Below, in pieces: positions 36,822 to 45,484 of a DNA stretch of 64,000 nt (its first letter is position 1; each line of letters begins with the position of its first letter). The position numbers were made by a program, and so were the translations under genes. This stretch comes from Rhodanobacter sp. (GTDB lineage: Bacteria > Pseudomonadota > Gammaproteobacteria > Xanthomonadales > Rhodanobacteraceae), in NCBI GenBank assembly GCA_040371205.1, contig AP031382.1, positions 2,539,562 through 2,603,561 on the forward strand, read 5' to 3'. The notes beneath the pieces were generated by a model that was not told where the DNA came from, made no database searches, and was given only the letters and a program-made list of their open reading frames with translations.

Positions 36822-38597
36822 ATGTTCAACGTCTTAGGAAAAATCTGGGCGATATTCACGCCTGCCGAGAAGCGCAAGGCGGTGTGGATGCTCATGCTTG
36901 TCGTGCTGATGGCGATGGCGGAAACGATCAGCGTACTGTCGATCATGCCGTTCCTTTCGGTGCTGGGCCGGCCTGCGATCATTCAGGAGACGCCTGTCCT
37001 ACTCGCTGTGTACCGCCGGCTAGGGATGATCGACGCACGCCAATTCATTTTCCTGCTGGGGCTTGCCTCCATCGCCCTCGTCATTGCCTCTTCCCTGTTC
37101 AAGACCGTCACGCTGCACGTGTTGAACCGTTTCGCGCACATGGAACGCCATTCCATCAGCGTGCGATTGTTGTCACGTTACCTGCAGCAGCCCTATGAGT
37201 TCTTCCTGACCCACAATCCTTCGATCCTCACTAAGAACGTATTGTCCGAGGTCGATCAGCTACTCTTCGAACTGATCCATCCGTTATCGCAGCTATTGGC
37301 CCAAGGTGCCGTGCTGCTGGCCATGACGGTCCTGGTTTTCTGCTACGACGCACTCACCGCCATCTGCATCATGGCCACACTGGCGTCACTTTATGGCTTT
37401 ATCTACATACTGGTGCGCAAGCGCCTGGTGCGCATCGGTGCCGAACGCCAAGACGCGGACGGACAACGGTACCAGGCCTGCAACGAGGCGCTCGGAGGCA
37501 TCAAGGACGTCAAGGTCACACACGCCACACGAACTTACCTCGGCCACTTCGAGCGCGCATCGCACCAGTTCTCAAGACACGTCGCCACCAACGAAACACT
37601 CGCTCAATCACCGCTTTACCTGGTGGAGGCCACGGGCTACACGGGCCTCATCGTGATTGCACTGGTGTTGCTACTGAAGACCAACGACATAGCCCACGTG
37701 CTGCCTGCACTAGGTCTTTATGGCTTCGCGGCTTACCGCATGTTGCCTTCTGCGCAAATCATGTACAGGGGTTTTGCCAAATTGCGCTTTGCCTCATCCA
37801 CATTGAATTCCGTCGGACGTGACCTGCAATTACCCGAAGAACCTGAGAACATGTCCGATACCGCCATGTCACTACGCTGGGAAATCCGTCTGCACGGGAT
37901 TCGCTACGCCTACCCGTCGACGCCGGAGAAAAACATCCTGGACGGCCTAGACCTCACTATCTCTGCCAATAGCAGCGTAGGAATCGTTGGCAAGACTGGC
38001 GCGGGCAAAAGCACTCTGATGGACATCCTGCTTGGCCTGCTGCATCCACAGGCGGGCACGATGAGCGTGGACAGCACGCCAATCACCGCCGACAACGCCG
38101 CCGAATGGCAGCGCGCTGTCGGCTACGTACCGCAGCACATCTATCTCTCCGACGCAACCACCGCCGAAAACATCGCCTTCGGCGTACCGCGCAGTTCGAT
38201 CGACATGGCCGCCGTCGAGCGCGCCGCTCGCGCCGCTCAAATCCACGACTTCGTCGTCAACGAGTTGCCAAAAGGCTACGAAACGAAAATCGGGGATCGC
38301 GGCATCCGTCTCTCTGGTGGCCAGCGTCAACGCATCGGCATTGCACGTGCGCTGTACCGGGACCCACCCGTGCTGCTGATGGATGAGGCCACTAGCGCAC
38401 TGGATTCGACCACCGAAGAGGCAGTGAATGCCGCCATCCGCAACCTGTCCGGCAGCAAGACCGTCATCGTCGTCGCACACCGGGAAGCTTCACTGCGATA
38501 TTGTCAAAAGGTAGTCTGCATCCACGCCGGCAAGCTCGTAACAGAGACGACCGCCAAAGATTCAAACCATCCAACCGAACCTGCGGCAGGCCATTGA
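36822..38597 (+). CDS. ABC-type lipid-linked glycan flippase (PglK/MsbA-like)
   Basis: A 591-residue half-transporter with a six-helix membrane domain fused to an ATPase domain. Walker A is GKTGAGKST, the Q-loop is VGYVPQHIYL, the ABC signature is LSGGQRQR, Walker B is VLLMDEATS and the H-loop is VAHRE. The layout resembles PglK, the Campylobacter flippase for undecaprenyl-pyrophosphate-linked glycans. It heads a run of eight genes whose reading frames overlap one after another. Its stop shares a base with the ATG of the aminotransferase (TGATG). Confidence 0.88.
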   Translation: MFNVLGKIWAIFTPAEKRKAVWMLMLVVLMAMAETISVLSIMPFLSVLGRPAIIQETPVLLAVYRRLGMIDARQFIFLLGLASIALVIASSLFKTVTLHVLNRFAHMERHSISVRLLSRYLQQPYEFFLTHNPSILTKNVLSEVDQLLFELIHPLSQLLAQGAVLLAMTVLVFCYDALTAICIMATLASLYGFIYILVRKRLVRIGAERQDADGQRYQACNEALGGIKDVKVTHATRTYLGHFERASHQFSRHVATNETLAQSPLYLVEATGYTGLIVIALVLLLKTNDIAHVLPALGLYGFAAYRMLPSAQIMYRGFAKLRFASSTLNSVGRDLQLPEEPENMSDTAMSLRWEIRLHGIRYAYPSTPEKNILDGLDLTISANSSVGIVGKTGAGKSTLMDILLGLLHPQAGTMSVDSTPITADNAAEWQRAVGYVPQHIYLSDATTAENIAFGVPRSSIDMAAVERAARAAQIHDFVVNELPKGYETKIGDRGIRLSGGQRQRIGIARALYRDPPVLLMDEATSALDSTTEEAVNAAIRNLSGSKTVIVVAHREASLRYCQKVVCIHAGKLVTETTAKDSNHPTEPAAGH

Positions 38598-39778
38598 TGA
38601 AGAAGATCGTTTCTTCCGTTGATCTCGCCCTTCACGGCGCCCCGCCGGCGTATGCCGAGGCCTTTCACGTGGGCCGTCCCAACATCTGCGACCGCGAGGC
38701 CTTCCTGCGGCGCATGGGGCAGGTGCTGGACAACCAGTGGCTGACCAACAACGGGCCGATGGTGCAGGAGTTCGAGCAGCGTCTTTCCGAACGACTCGGC
38801 GTGAAGCATTGCGTGGCGATGTGCAACGGCACCATCGCGCTCGAAATCGCGATACGCGCGCTGGGTTTTTCCGGCGAAGTGATCGTGCCCTCGTGGACCT
38901 TCGTGGCCACCGCGCATGCCTTGTACTGGCAGGACATCACGCCGGTATTCGCCGACATCGACCCTGCCACGCACAATCTCGACCCGGCCGCCGTGCGGCG
39001 CATGATCACGCCGCGCACCAGCGGCATCATCGGCGTGCACCTGTGGGGCCGCGCCGCGCCGGCCGACGCACTGCAGGCGATTGCCGACGAACACGGCCTC
39101 GGCCTGATGTTCGACGCCGCGCATGCCTTCGACAGCACGTTCCGCGGACGTCCGATCGGCAGCTTCGGCCGCTGCGCGGTGTTCAGTTTCCACGCGACCA
39201 AGGCGTTCAACGCGATGGAGGGCGGCGCGGTCACCACCGACGACGACGAACTGGCCGAGGCCATGCGCCTGATGCGCAACTTCGGTTTCGCCGGCTACGA
39301 CAACGTGATCCACCCCGGCACCAACGGCAAGATGATCGAGGCCTGCGCCGCGATGGGGCTGGCCAATCTCGATGGCTTCGATGCCGTGGTGGCGACCAAC
39401 AAGCGCAACCACGCCGCGTACCGCGAGGCGTTCGCCGGCATCCCCGGCATCACCCTGCTCGAGTACGACCCGGCCGAGCGCAACAGCCACCATTACGCGG
39501 TGATCGAGGTCGACGCGTCCTGCCCGGTGTCGCGCGACCGCATCATCGACGCGCTGCACGCCGAAAACATCCTGGTGCGCAAGTACTTCTGGCCGGGCTG
39601 CCACAAGATGAAGCCCTATCGCGACCTGTTTCCCCATGCGGGCCTGCTGCTGCCCCACAGCGAGGCGGTGGGCGACCGCGTTATCGTGCTTCCCAACGGC
39701 GCCGCGGTGGACGGCGCCGTGGTATCCACCATCCGCGACGTCATCGTCGCGCTCATCAGCAAAGGGCCAACGCCGTGA
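38597..39778 (+). CDS. DegT/DnrJ/EryC1-type nucleotide-sugar aminotransferase
   Basis: PLP-dependent aminotransferase of 393 residues. It probably converts a dTDP- or UDP-4-keto-6-deoxy sugar to the 4-amino sugar, as VioA, FdtB or PglE do. The PLP lysine is Lys202 in HATKAFNAMEGGAV, and the Asp in MFDAAHAFDS contacts PLP. Other family motifs are NNGPMVQEFEQRL, CVAMCNGTIAL and VHLWGR. No genes for the nucleotide-sugar donor (rmlA/rmlB type) lie in the window, so the 4-keto precursor must come from elsewhere. Confidence 0.9.
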   Translation: MKKIVSSVDLALHGAPPAYAEAFHVGRPNICDREAFLRRMGQVLDNQWLTNNGPMVQEFEQRLSERLGVKHCVAMCNGTIALEIAIRALGFSGEVIVPSWTFVATAHALYWQDITPVFADIDPATHNLDPAAVRRMITPRTSGIIGVHLWGRAAPADALQAIADEHGLGLMFDAAHAFDSTFRGRPIGSFGRCAVFSFHATKAFNAMEGGAVTTDDDELAEAMRLMRNFGFAGYDNVIHPGTNGKMIEACAAMGLANLDGFDAVVATNKRNHAAYREAFAGIPGITLLEYDPAERNSHHYAVIEVDASCPVSRDRIIDALHAENILVRKYFWPGCHKMKPYRDLFPHAGLLLPHSEAVGDRVIVLPNGAAVDGAVVSTIRDVIVALISKGPTP

Positions 39779-40014
39779 CCATCGACGATTTCATCGGAAA
39801 ATTCGCCTTCGCCATCGAGGTCGAAGCCGACACGCTGACGCCGGATACTCGTTACAAGGAGCTGCCAAGCTGGGACTCCCTCAACACGCTGGCGGTCATC
39901 GCCATGGCGGATGCCGACTACGGCGTGACCGTGACCGGGCGTGACATCGAGGCGTCCGCAACGGTGGCCGACATCTGGGCCATCGTCTCTTCGAAGTGCG
40001 CGGCGGCGAAATGA
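39775..40014 (+). CDS. Dedicated acyl carrier protein
   Basis: A 79-residue ACP starting at GTG, overlapping the aminotransferase stop (GTGA). The phosphopantetheine attachment site is Ser35 in WDSLNTL, with an acidic helix following (VIAMADADYGV). The protein differs from the fatty-acid ACP, which is normally encoded with fabD/fabF. It presumably holds an acyl group for the two KAS III enzymes and for transfer to the amino sugar. The frame also overlaps the next gene by 4 nt. Confidence 0.9.
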   Translation: MTIDDFIGKFAFAIEVEADTLTPDTRYKELPSWDSLNTLAVIAMADADYGVTVTGRDIEASATVADIWAIVSSKCAAAK

Positions 40015-41072
40015 GTGCCGTCACGGGCGTCGCGCTTCGCGCGGTGACGGCAGCGACGCCGACCCGCGTGGCGCGCACGGCGGATTACGCCTATCTCGAA
40101 CCCGATGAGCGCCAGCGCTTCCAGAAGGCCACCGGCATCGCTGAGCGCCGCATTGCGGCTGCAGATCAGTGCGCGTCCGACCTCTGCCTGGCGGCAGCCA
40201 AGGCGGCGTTGGCGCACCTCGGCTGGGATCCGGCCAGCGTCGGCGCGCTGATCCTGATCACCCAGACCGGCGACCAGCCGGTACCGGCAACCAGCATCGT
40301 GTTGCAGGACAAGCTCGGCCTGCCGTCGGCCTGCATGGCGTTCGACATCAACCTGGGATGCTCGAGCTACCCTTACGGGCTGGCCGTGGCCGGCTCGGTG
40401 ATGCGCACGCTGGGCATCGCCCGCGGACTGCTGCTGATCGGCGACGTCTCCAGCCGTCTGTGTGCCGAGCATGACAAGAGCGCCTGGCCCTTGTTCGGCG
40501 ATGCCGGTTCCGCCACCGCACTGGAGCTGGACGAAAGCGCGCCCCCCATCCATCTCGACCTGTGCTCCGACGGTGCCGGCAAGGAGGCCATCATCATTCC
40601 CGGCGGCGGGCTGGCCTCCCGGCTTCCGCCGGTCGACGGACACATTGCCGATGCCATCGGCAGCGACGGCGTGCCGCGCCGCGCCGACAACTTGGTGCTG
40701 CGCGGCGCCGACATTTTCAGCTTCGCCATCTCGCGCGTGCCCGGCAGCATCCAGCGTGCCATCGCCAGCAGCGGCCGCGCGGCGCAGGACTTCGATTTCC
40801 TGCTGCTGCACCAGGCGAACCGGATGATCAACGACACCATCGCCCGCAAGCTCGGCTTCGCGCCGGACCGGGTGCCCACGTCGATCGAGCACTACGGCAA
40901 CACCAGCTCGGCGTCCATCCCGGTGACGTTGTGCGCCAACGCCGCCTTGTTCGATGTGCCCCGCTGGGTGGTCGCCTCGGGCTTCGGCGTGGGCCTGTCC
41001 TGGGGAAGCGCCACCTTCCAGTTGCCGGCGGCTGCCGTGCTCCCCTGCATCGACACCGACGATGTCCATTGA
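40011..41072 (+). CDS. 3-oxoacyl-ACP synthase III (FabH-like), cluster copy 1
   Basis: KAS III family protein of 353 residues. The catalytic triad is intact: Cys117 in DINLGCSSYPYG, His in LLLHQANRMI and Asn in HYGNTSSASIP. It probably condenses a starter acyl-CoA with malonyl-ACP, or acts as an acyltransferase. The start ATG (40011) overlaps the ACP stop (ATGA), and the stop overlaps the oxygenase gene by 11 nt. It is distinct in sequence from the second KAS III at 43445, so the two may have separate substrates. Confidence 0.92.
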   Translation: MSAVTGVALRAVTAATPTRVARTADYAYLEPDERQRFQKATGIAERRIAAADQCASDLCLAAAKAALAHLGWDPASVGALILITQTGDQPVPATSIVLQDKLGLPSACMAFDINLGCSSYPYGLAVAGSVMRTLGIARGLLLIGDVSSRLCAEHDKSAWPLFGDAGSATALELDESAPPIHLDLCSDGAGKEAIIIPGGGLASRLPPVDGHIADAIGSDGVPRRADNLVLRGADIFSFAISRVPGSIQRAIASSGRAAQDFDFLLLHQANRMINDTIARKLGFAPDRVPTSIEHYGNTSSASIPVTLCANAALFDVPRWVVASGFGVGLSWGSATFQLPAAAVLPCIDTDDVH

Positions 41073-42099
41073 TCGGCACTGCTACGGCGATCCCGGCGTC
41101 TTCGCGCGCGAGCTGGAGACGATCTTCGCCGAGCGGTTGTTCGTCGGTACGCAGGCCGACTTTGCCCGGCCCGACGACTACCGCAGCCTGCGGATCGGCC
41201 GCAAGGCGGTGACCATTCGCCGCACGCGCAGCGGCGTGCGCGCGTTCGACAACGTCTGCCTGCACCGCAATGCGCTGATCGACCTGCCGGGTTGCGGCAA
41301 CCGGCCGTTCCGTTGCGGCTACCACGGCTGGAGCTACGCCGACGATGGCGCACTCGCCGCGACCCCGCTGACCGATAGGGCCGGCATCGCCAGGTGCCGG
41401 CTGGGCAGTTACCCGGTCAGCGAATCGGACGGCCTGCATTTCCTGGGGCTGGGTGGCGCGGCCCCGGCCGTCGACGAGGTGGCGCAGGTGCTGGCCGACA
41501 CCGGCGTTGTGCCGGACGCGCCGTTTCATGCCGCCGTCATGGAGCATGCCTGCAACTGGAAACTGCTGGTGGAGAACGTGCTCGAGGGCTACCACCTCAG
41601 TTTCGTGCATGGCAACAGCTTCAGGCCTGCGGGCTTCACCTCCACCGGCCGCTACGCCTGGCATGGCGGCCGATACACCTCGTGGAGCGAATTGCTTCCC
41701 GCCGACGCGGCGGACAAGACCGCGGCGCTTCGCCGCCTCGCGCCGCAGGCCGGGCACTTCTACCGCCATGGCTACGTCTTCCCGGACCTGTTCCTGTCCA
41801 ATACCAATGGCCTGGTCGGTTTCCTCAGCCACGTCATCCCGGTGGACGCGACGCGCACGCGGCTGGCCTGGCAGCTGTTCGAGCTGCCAGCCCTCAAGGC
41901 ATTGCCGCCTGCACTGCGGCAGCACATGCGTGACGAGGCGATCGCCTTCACGCAGCAAGCGCTGGCGGAGGACAAGATCCTGGTCGAAGCCTGCCAGCAG
42001 GGGTTGGAGGCGGACGGCTTCGAGGTGCAGCTGCAGCCCCAGGAGGCGCGCATCGCGCACTTCCATGCGCTTTACCTGGAGAGGACGAACGATGTTTGA
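41062..42099 (+). CDS. Rieske-type non-haem iron oxygenase, alpha subunit-like
   Basis: A 345-residue oxygenase. The Rieske cluster ligands are Cys66-X-His68 and Cys85-X2-His88 (YHGWSY follows). The mononuclear iron site lies in NVLEGYHLSFVH, where the two His are clear. It resembles alpha subunits of ring-hydroxylating and related oxygenases, but no beta subunit, ferredoxin or reductase gene is present. Rieske proteins also occur in flagellin glycosylation islands. It probably hydroxylates the acyl chain or another small substrate of the pathway. The frame overlaps the SDR gene by 8 nt. Confidence 0.9.
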   Translation: MSIDRHCYGDPGVFARELETIFAERLFVGTQADFARPDDYRSLRIGRKAVTIRRTRSGVRAFDNVCLHRNALIDLPGCGNRPFRCGYHGWSYADDGALAATPLTDRAGIARCRLGSYPVSESDGLHFLGLGGAAPAVDEVAQVLADTGVVPDAPFHAAVMEHACNWKLLVENVLEGYHLSFVHGNSFRPAGFTSTGRYAWHGGRYTSWSELLPADAADKTAALRRLAPQAGHFYRHGYVFPDLFLSNTNGLVGFLSHVIPVDATRTRLAWQLFELPALKALPPALRQHMRDEAIAFTQQALAEDKILVEACQQGLEADGFEVQLQPQEARIAHFHALYLERTNDV

Positions 42100-42826
42100 A
42101 GGCAAGACCCTGCTCGTCACCGGCGCGACTTCGGGGATCGGTTTCGCCACGACACGGCGATTGCTGGCCGAGGGCGCCAGGGTAGTGGCCGTCGGCCGCA
42201 ATCCGCAGCGCCTGGCGGAGCTTGTGCAGCATGGCGGCGACGCGGTGCTGCCGCTGGCTTTCGACCTCACCGATTTCGCGCGCTATCGCGAAGTGCTGGC
42301 TCCGGTGCCGGCACTGGATGGCCTGGTCCATTCCGCCGGCATCGTGGAGAACAACCCGCTGCGCTTCTTCTCGCTGGAAACGCACCAGCGCATCGTGGCG
42401 ATCAACCAGACGGCGCCACTGGCCCTGGTGGCCGAGCTTGCGCGTTCCAACAAGCTCAATGCGGGCAGCGCGATCGTCTTGCTTTCCTCCATCCTCGGCC
42501 AGGGCATCGGAATGAAAGGCACGGCCAGTTACGCGGGCACCAAGGCGGCATTGACTGCGTTTGCGCGGGTGATGGCGCTGGAACTGGCGCACAAGGGCAT
42601 ACGCGTGAACTGCGTGGCTCCAGGCATGGTGCAGACCGAGCTCGTGGAGAACCAGCATCAACTGTCCGAAGAGGCGATGCAAGCCGACCGCGCCCGCTAC
42701 CCGTTGGGCAAACGCTACGCGACGGCTCACGAGGTCGCCGCCGCCATCCGCTTCCTGCTCTCGTCCGATGCGGCCTTCATGACGGGCCAGACGCTTGTCG
42801 TCGATGGCGGATTCACGGCCCAATGA
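42092..42826 (+). CDS. Short-chain dehydrogenase/reductase (FabG-like)
   Basis: A 244-residue SDR. The NAD(P) motif is TGATSGIG, NAG-type HSAGIV follows, and the catalytic residues are Ser in LLSS with Tyr147 and Lys151 (YAGTK). The C-terminal VDGG segment is typical of FabG-like enzymes. In this setting it may reduce a 3-oxoacyl-ACP to 3-hydroxyacyl-ACP after KAS III. It overlaps the oxygenase gene by 8 nt and the acyltransferase gene by 4 nt (ATGA). Confidence 0.92.
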   Translation: MFEGKTLLVTGATSGIGFATTRRLLAEGARVVAVGRNPQRLAELVQHGGDAVLPLAFDLTDFARYREVLAPVPALDGLVHSAGIVENNPLRFFSLETHQRIVAINQTAPLALVAELARSNKLNAGSAIVLLSSILGQGIGMKGTASYAGTKAALTAFARVMALELAHKGIRVNCVAPGMVQTELVENQHQLSEEAMQADRARYPLGKRYATAHEVAAAIRFLLSSDAAFMTGQTLVVDGGFTAQ

Positions 42827-43452
42827 GCGCGAAGCCCCTCCTGCTGCTGGGTCGTGGCGGCTTTGGCCGCGAGGTGGCCGCGTGGATCGCGGCGCGGGCC
42901 ATGCCGTTCGCCGTCCTGGGCTTTCTCGACGATGAAAACCCCGGCGAGCCCGACGTGCTGGGATCGATCCAGGGCCATGAGCCGCGGCAGGACGCAAGCT
43001 ACCTCACCTGTTTCGGTGACGGACATGCACGGCACCAGGTCCGCACGCAATTGCAGGCGCGCGGCGCGCGTTTCGCCAGCCTGGTTTCGCCCGACGCGAT
43101 GACCGCGACGCCGCTGGAGGATGCCATCAACGGCATTTTCCTTGGCGCCTGCAGCATCTCCGCCGGCGTGGCGCTGGGTGACGACCTGCTGGTGCAGGGG
43201 TTCGCCGTGGTGGGCCACGACGTCGCCATCGGCACCGGCGTCACCATCAGTTCGCACGCCTTCATCGGCGGCCACGCCACGCTGGAGCCGTTCTGCACGG
43301 TGCACCCGCATGCCGTGGTGTTGCCGCACGTGGTGGTCGGCGAAGGCGCGGTGGTCGGCGCCGGCAGCGTGGTCATCAAGGATGTACCGCCCGGCGCCAC
43401 CGTGTTCGGCGCGCCGGCGAAAATCATTGTTCCGGGGGTACGCGATGCCTGA
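42823..43452 (+). CDS. NeuD/PglD-type sugar N-acyltransferase
   Basis: A 209-residue protein with an N-terminal Rossmann-like PglD domain (LLLLGRGGFGREVAAWI) and a C-terminal left-handed beta-helix of hexapeptide repeats (GVALGDDLLVQGFAVVGHDVAIGTGVTISSHAFIGGHATL). The catalytic His is likely in HDVAI or in the SSHAFIGG turn. PglD-type enzymes acetylate the amino group made by PglE-type aminotransferases, matching the DegT gene in this run. Here the donor could be acetyl-CoA or an acyl-ACP. It overlaps the next gene by 8 nt. Confidence 0.9.
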   Translation: MSAKPLLLLGRGGFGREVAAWIAARAMPFAVLGFLDDENPGEPDVLGSIQGHEPRQDASYLTCFGDGHARHQVRTQLQARGARFASLVSPDAMTATPLEDAINGIFLGACSISAGVALGDDLLVQGFAVVGHDVAIGTGVTISSHAFIGGHATLEPFCTVHPHAVVLPHVVVGEGAVVGAGSVVIKDVPPGATVFGAPAKIIVPGVRDA

Positions 43453-44425
43453 GGTCTACATCCGCGGCATTGGCGCCGCGCTCGGCGGCCACATCGAACA
43501 GAACGACGCGGTCACGCTGGGCCAGCCGGAGGCCGAGTGCCAGCGCATCGTCGCCAAGGTCGGCGTGCATAGCCGGCCGATCGCCGCGGAAGGCCAGTAC
43601 ACCAGCGACCTCGCGCGTGCGGCCGTCGCATCGCTGCTGGAAAAGACGGCGACTCCGGCCGGCGAGGTCGGCGCGCTGCTGGTGTGCACGCAGACGCCCG
43701 ACCATCTCATCCCCGGCGTGTCCTCGCGCCTGCACGGGCAATTCGACTTTCCTGCCGACTGCTTCGTGCTCGACATCAACCAGGGCTGCTCGGGTTTCGT
43801 GCTGGGTTCGCAGGTGATGGCGAACTGGTTGCGCGCTTCCGGCGGGCAGGGCGTGCTCGCGAATGCGGATACCTATTCGCGGCTCATCCGCCCGGACGAC
43901 CTCGCCACGCGCATGCTGTTTGGCGACGCGGCGGCGGCCACGCTGTACTCCACCCGGCCCGGCGGCCTGCGCATCGTCGATTGCCGCAGCTATGCCGACG
44001 GTTCGGGCTACGACGCGTTCGTGGCCCGCGGGTCCGCCTTGCGCATCGATGCGCAAGGGGCGGCCGGCATCTGCATGGACGGCCCGGGCATCCTCAATTT
44101 CGCGTTGCGCAAGGTGCCGGAGGCGATGGCGCATGCGCTCGACGCGCAAGGCCTGGCCGCGGAAAAGCTGCGCATGGTGCTGTTCCACCAGGCCAACAGC
44201 TTCGTGGTGGGTCAGCTCATGCGCAAATTGAAACTGGCCGAGGCACAGGTGCCGCAGAACTGCGCGCACCTCGGCAACACCGTTTCCGCGTCGATTCCCT
44301 TGCTGCTGCTGGAACAGATGGACAAGCTGCGTCCGGGCGACCTCGTGCTCGCCGTCGGCTTCGGCGTCGGCCTGTCGTGGGGCACCTTGCTGCTGGAATG
44401 CGTCAAAAACCAAGGTGTCGCGTAA
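43445..44425 (+). CDS. 3-oxoacyl-ACP synthase III (FabH-like), cluster copy 2
   Basis: A second KAS III-family protein, 326 residues. The triad is Cys115 in DINQGCSGF, His in LFHQANSF and Asn in HLGNTVSASIP. It shares the fold but not close sequence with the copy at 40011, so division of labour is likely: one may extend and the other may transfer or select starters. It is the last of the eight overlapping genes. It converges with the minus-strand glycosyltransferase gene across a 9-nt gap, with no terminator visible. Confidence 0.92.
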   Translation: MPEVYIRGIGAALGGHIEQNDAVTLGQPEAECQRIVAKVGVHSRPIAAEGQYTSDLARAAVASLLEKTATPAGEVGALLVCTQTPDHLIPGVSSRLHGQFDFPADCFVLDINQGCSGFVLGSQVMANWLRASGGQGVLANADTYSRLIRPDDLATRMLFGDAAAATLYSTRPGGLRIVDCRSYADGSGYDAFVARGSALRIDAQGAAGICMDGPGILNFALRKVPEAMAHALDAQGLAAEKLRMVLFHQANSFVVGQLMRKLKLAEAQVPQNCAHLGNTVSASIPLLLLEQMDKLRPGDLVLAVGFGVGLSWGTLLLECVKNQGVA

Positions 44426-44434
44426 ATACCAATC

Positions 44435-45484
44435 TCATTCGGCAGCCGCCGCTGCCTCCTGATCATTGTTTACCACTGGAATATCTCGTAGCTGTCGACG
44501 AAATGTTGGAAGCCTCATGCGGACGGATTTGCAACCTAATGCAAGGAAACTTGAGAAGGTAAAATGGCTCCGAAACTCATTGAGCGCTTTTTTTGCGGCA
44601 ACCCAGTCCTGTGCCCGTACAGCCCAGACGAGCAGGCCCACTGCACTCTCCCAGCGATAGCCGCCATGGCGCTCTAGCTGCCACCCAAAATACGCATGCG
44701 CATCGGTATCAAACTGCAAACATGATTCATAAAAACGGACACGGGCCTTCGCGCCTGATCGCAGGGCCGAATTAGGGCTGACGCGATACACTGCCGCCAC
44801 CAATGGAACATAAACCACTTTCCATTGCGCAGCCACGAACAAGTTAAGGACGCTATCTCCAAAACGATACTCACGCTTGACCATGCCCGAATTCAACAAT
44901 GCAGCCACCGTCTGCTTACGCAATAGAACCGTGCACGTGCGAAGGATTTTCGGGAAGTACCACGTCGACAACAAGTTACCGCGGAGATATCGATCAGATA
45001 CGCGTTGATGTGCTGAGCTATGCAAGTCGTAGACCCACCTTCCACCTTTGAACCTTGCACGCGTCCAATCAGCATGCACAATGCCAACGTCATCCCGACC
45101 CGCAATTGCAGAGACTTGTCGGGAGAGCTTGTCGTCAGCACACCAGAAGTCATCCCCTTCGCAGTACGCAATATAATCTCCGCGCGCACGTTCAAAGATA
45201 CGAATCGCATTAGCATTCATTCCGACATTTCGATCAGAATGTATGACGCGTATTATTTCCGGATAACGTCGCTGATATTCCAATGCCACCAAAAGAGTGG
45301 CGTCAGTAGAAGCATCTTCGCCAATGATTAGCTCAAACGCGAAGTCACACTTTTGATTGATTACACCATTAATAGCTTGAGCAAGATAGTCCGCGTGGTT
45401 GTAGGTGATCATCAAAACGCTCACCAGCGGCCTTTGAACAAGCCGCAATGGATCACTACACTCAATTGAAATACTCAACGTCAT
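44435..45484 (-). CDS. Glycosyltransferase family 2
   Basis: A 349-residue GT-A enzyme. Motifs are VSVLMITYNHADYLAQAINGV, a nucleotide-sugar-binding EDASTDAT region, GDYIAYCEGDDFW (the DXD-like EGDD) and a later WYFP/LRTCTVLL region; it has no clear membrane helix. It transfers a sugar from an NDP donor to the growing glycan. The ATG overlaps the stop of the methyltransferase gene (ATGA). The DNA is visibly poorer in GC than neighbouring genes, suggesting recent transfer. Confidence 0.88.
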   Translation of the reverse strand: MTLSISIECSDPLRLVQRPLVSVLMITYNHADYLAQAINGVINQKCDFAFELIIGEDASTDATLLVALEYQRRYPEIIRVIHSDRNVGMNANAIRIFERARGDYIAYCEGDDFWCADDKLSRQVSAIAGRDDVGIVHADWTRARFKGGRWVYDLHSSAHQRVSDRYLRGNLLSTWYFPKILRTCTVLLRKQTVAALLNSGMVKREYRFGDSVLNLFVAAQWKVVYVPLVAAVYRVSPNSALRSGAKARVRFYESCLQFDTDAHAYFGWQLERHGGYRWESAVGLLVWAVRAQDWVAAKKALNEFRSHFTFSSFLALGCKSVRMRLPTFRRQLRDIPVVNNDQEAAAAAE

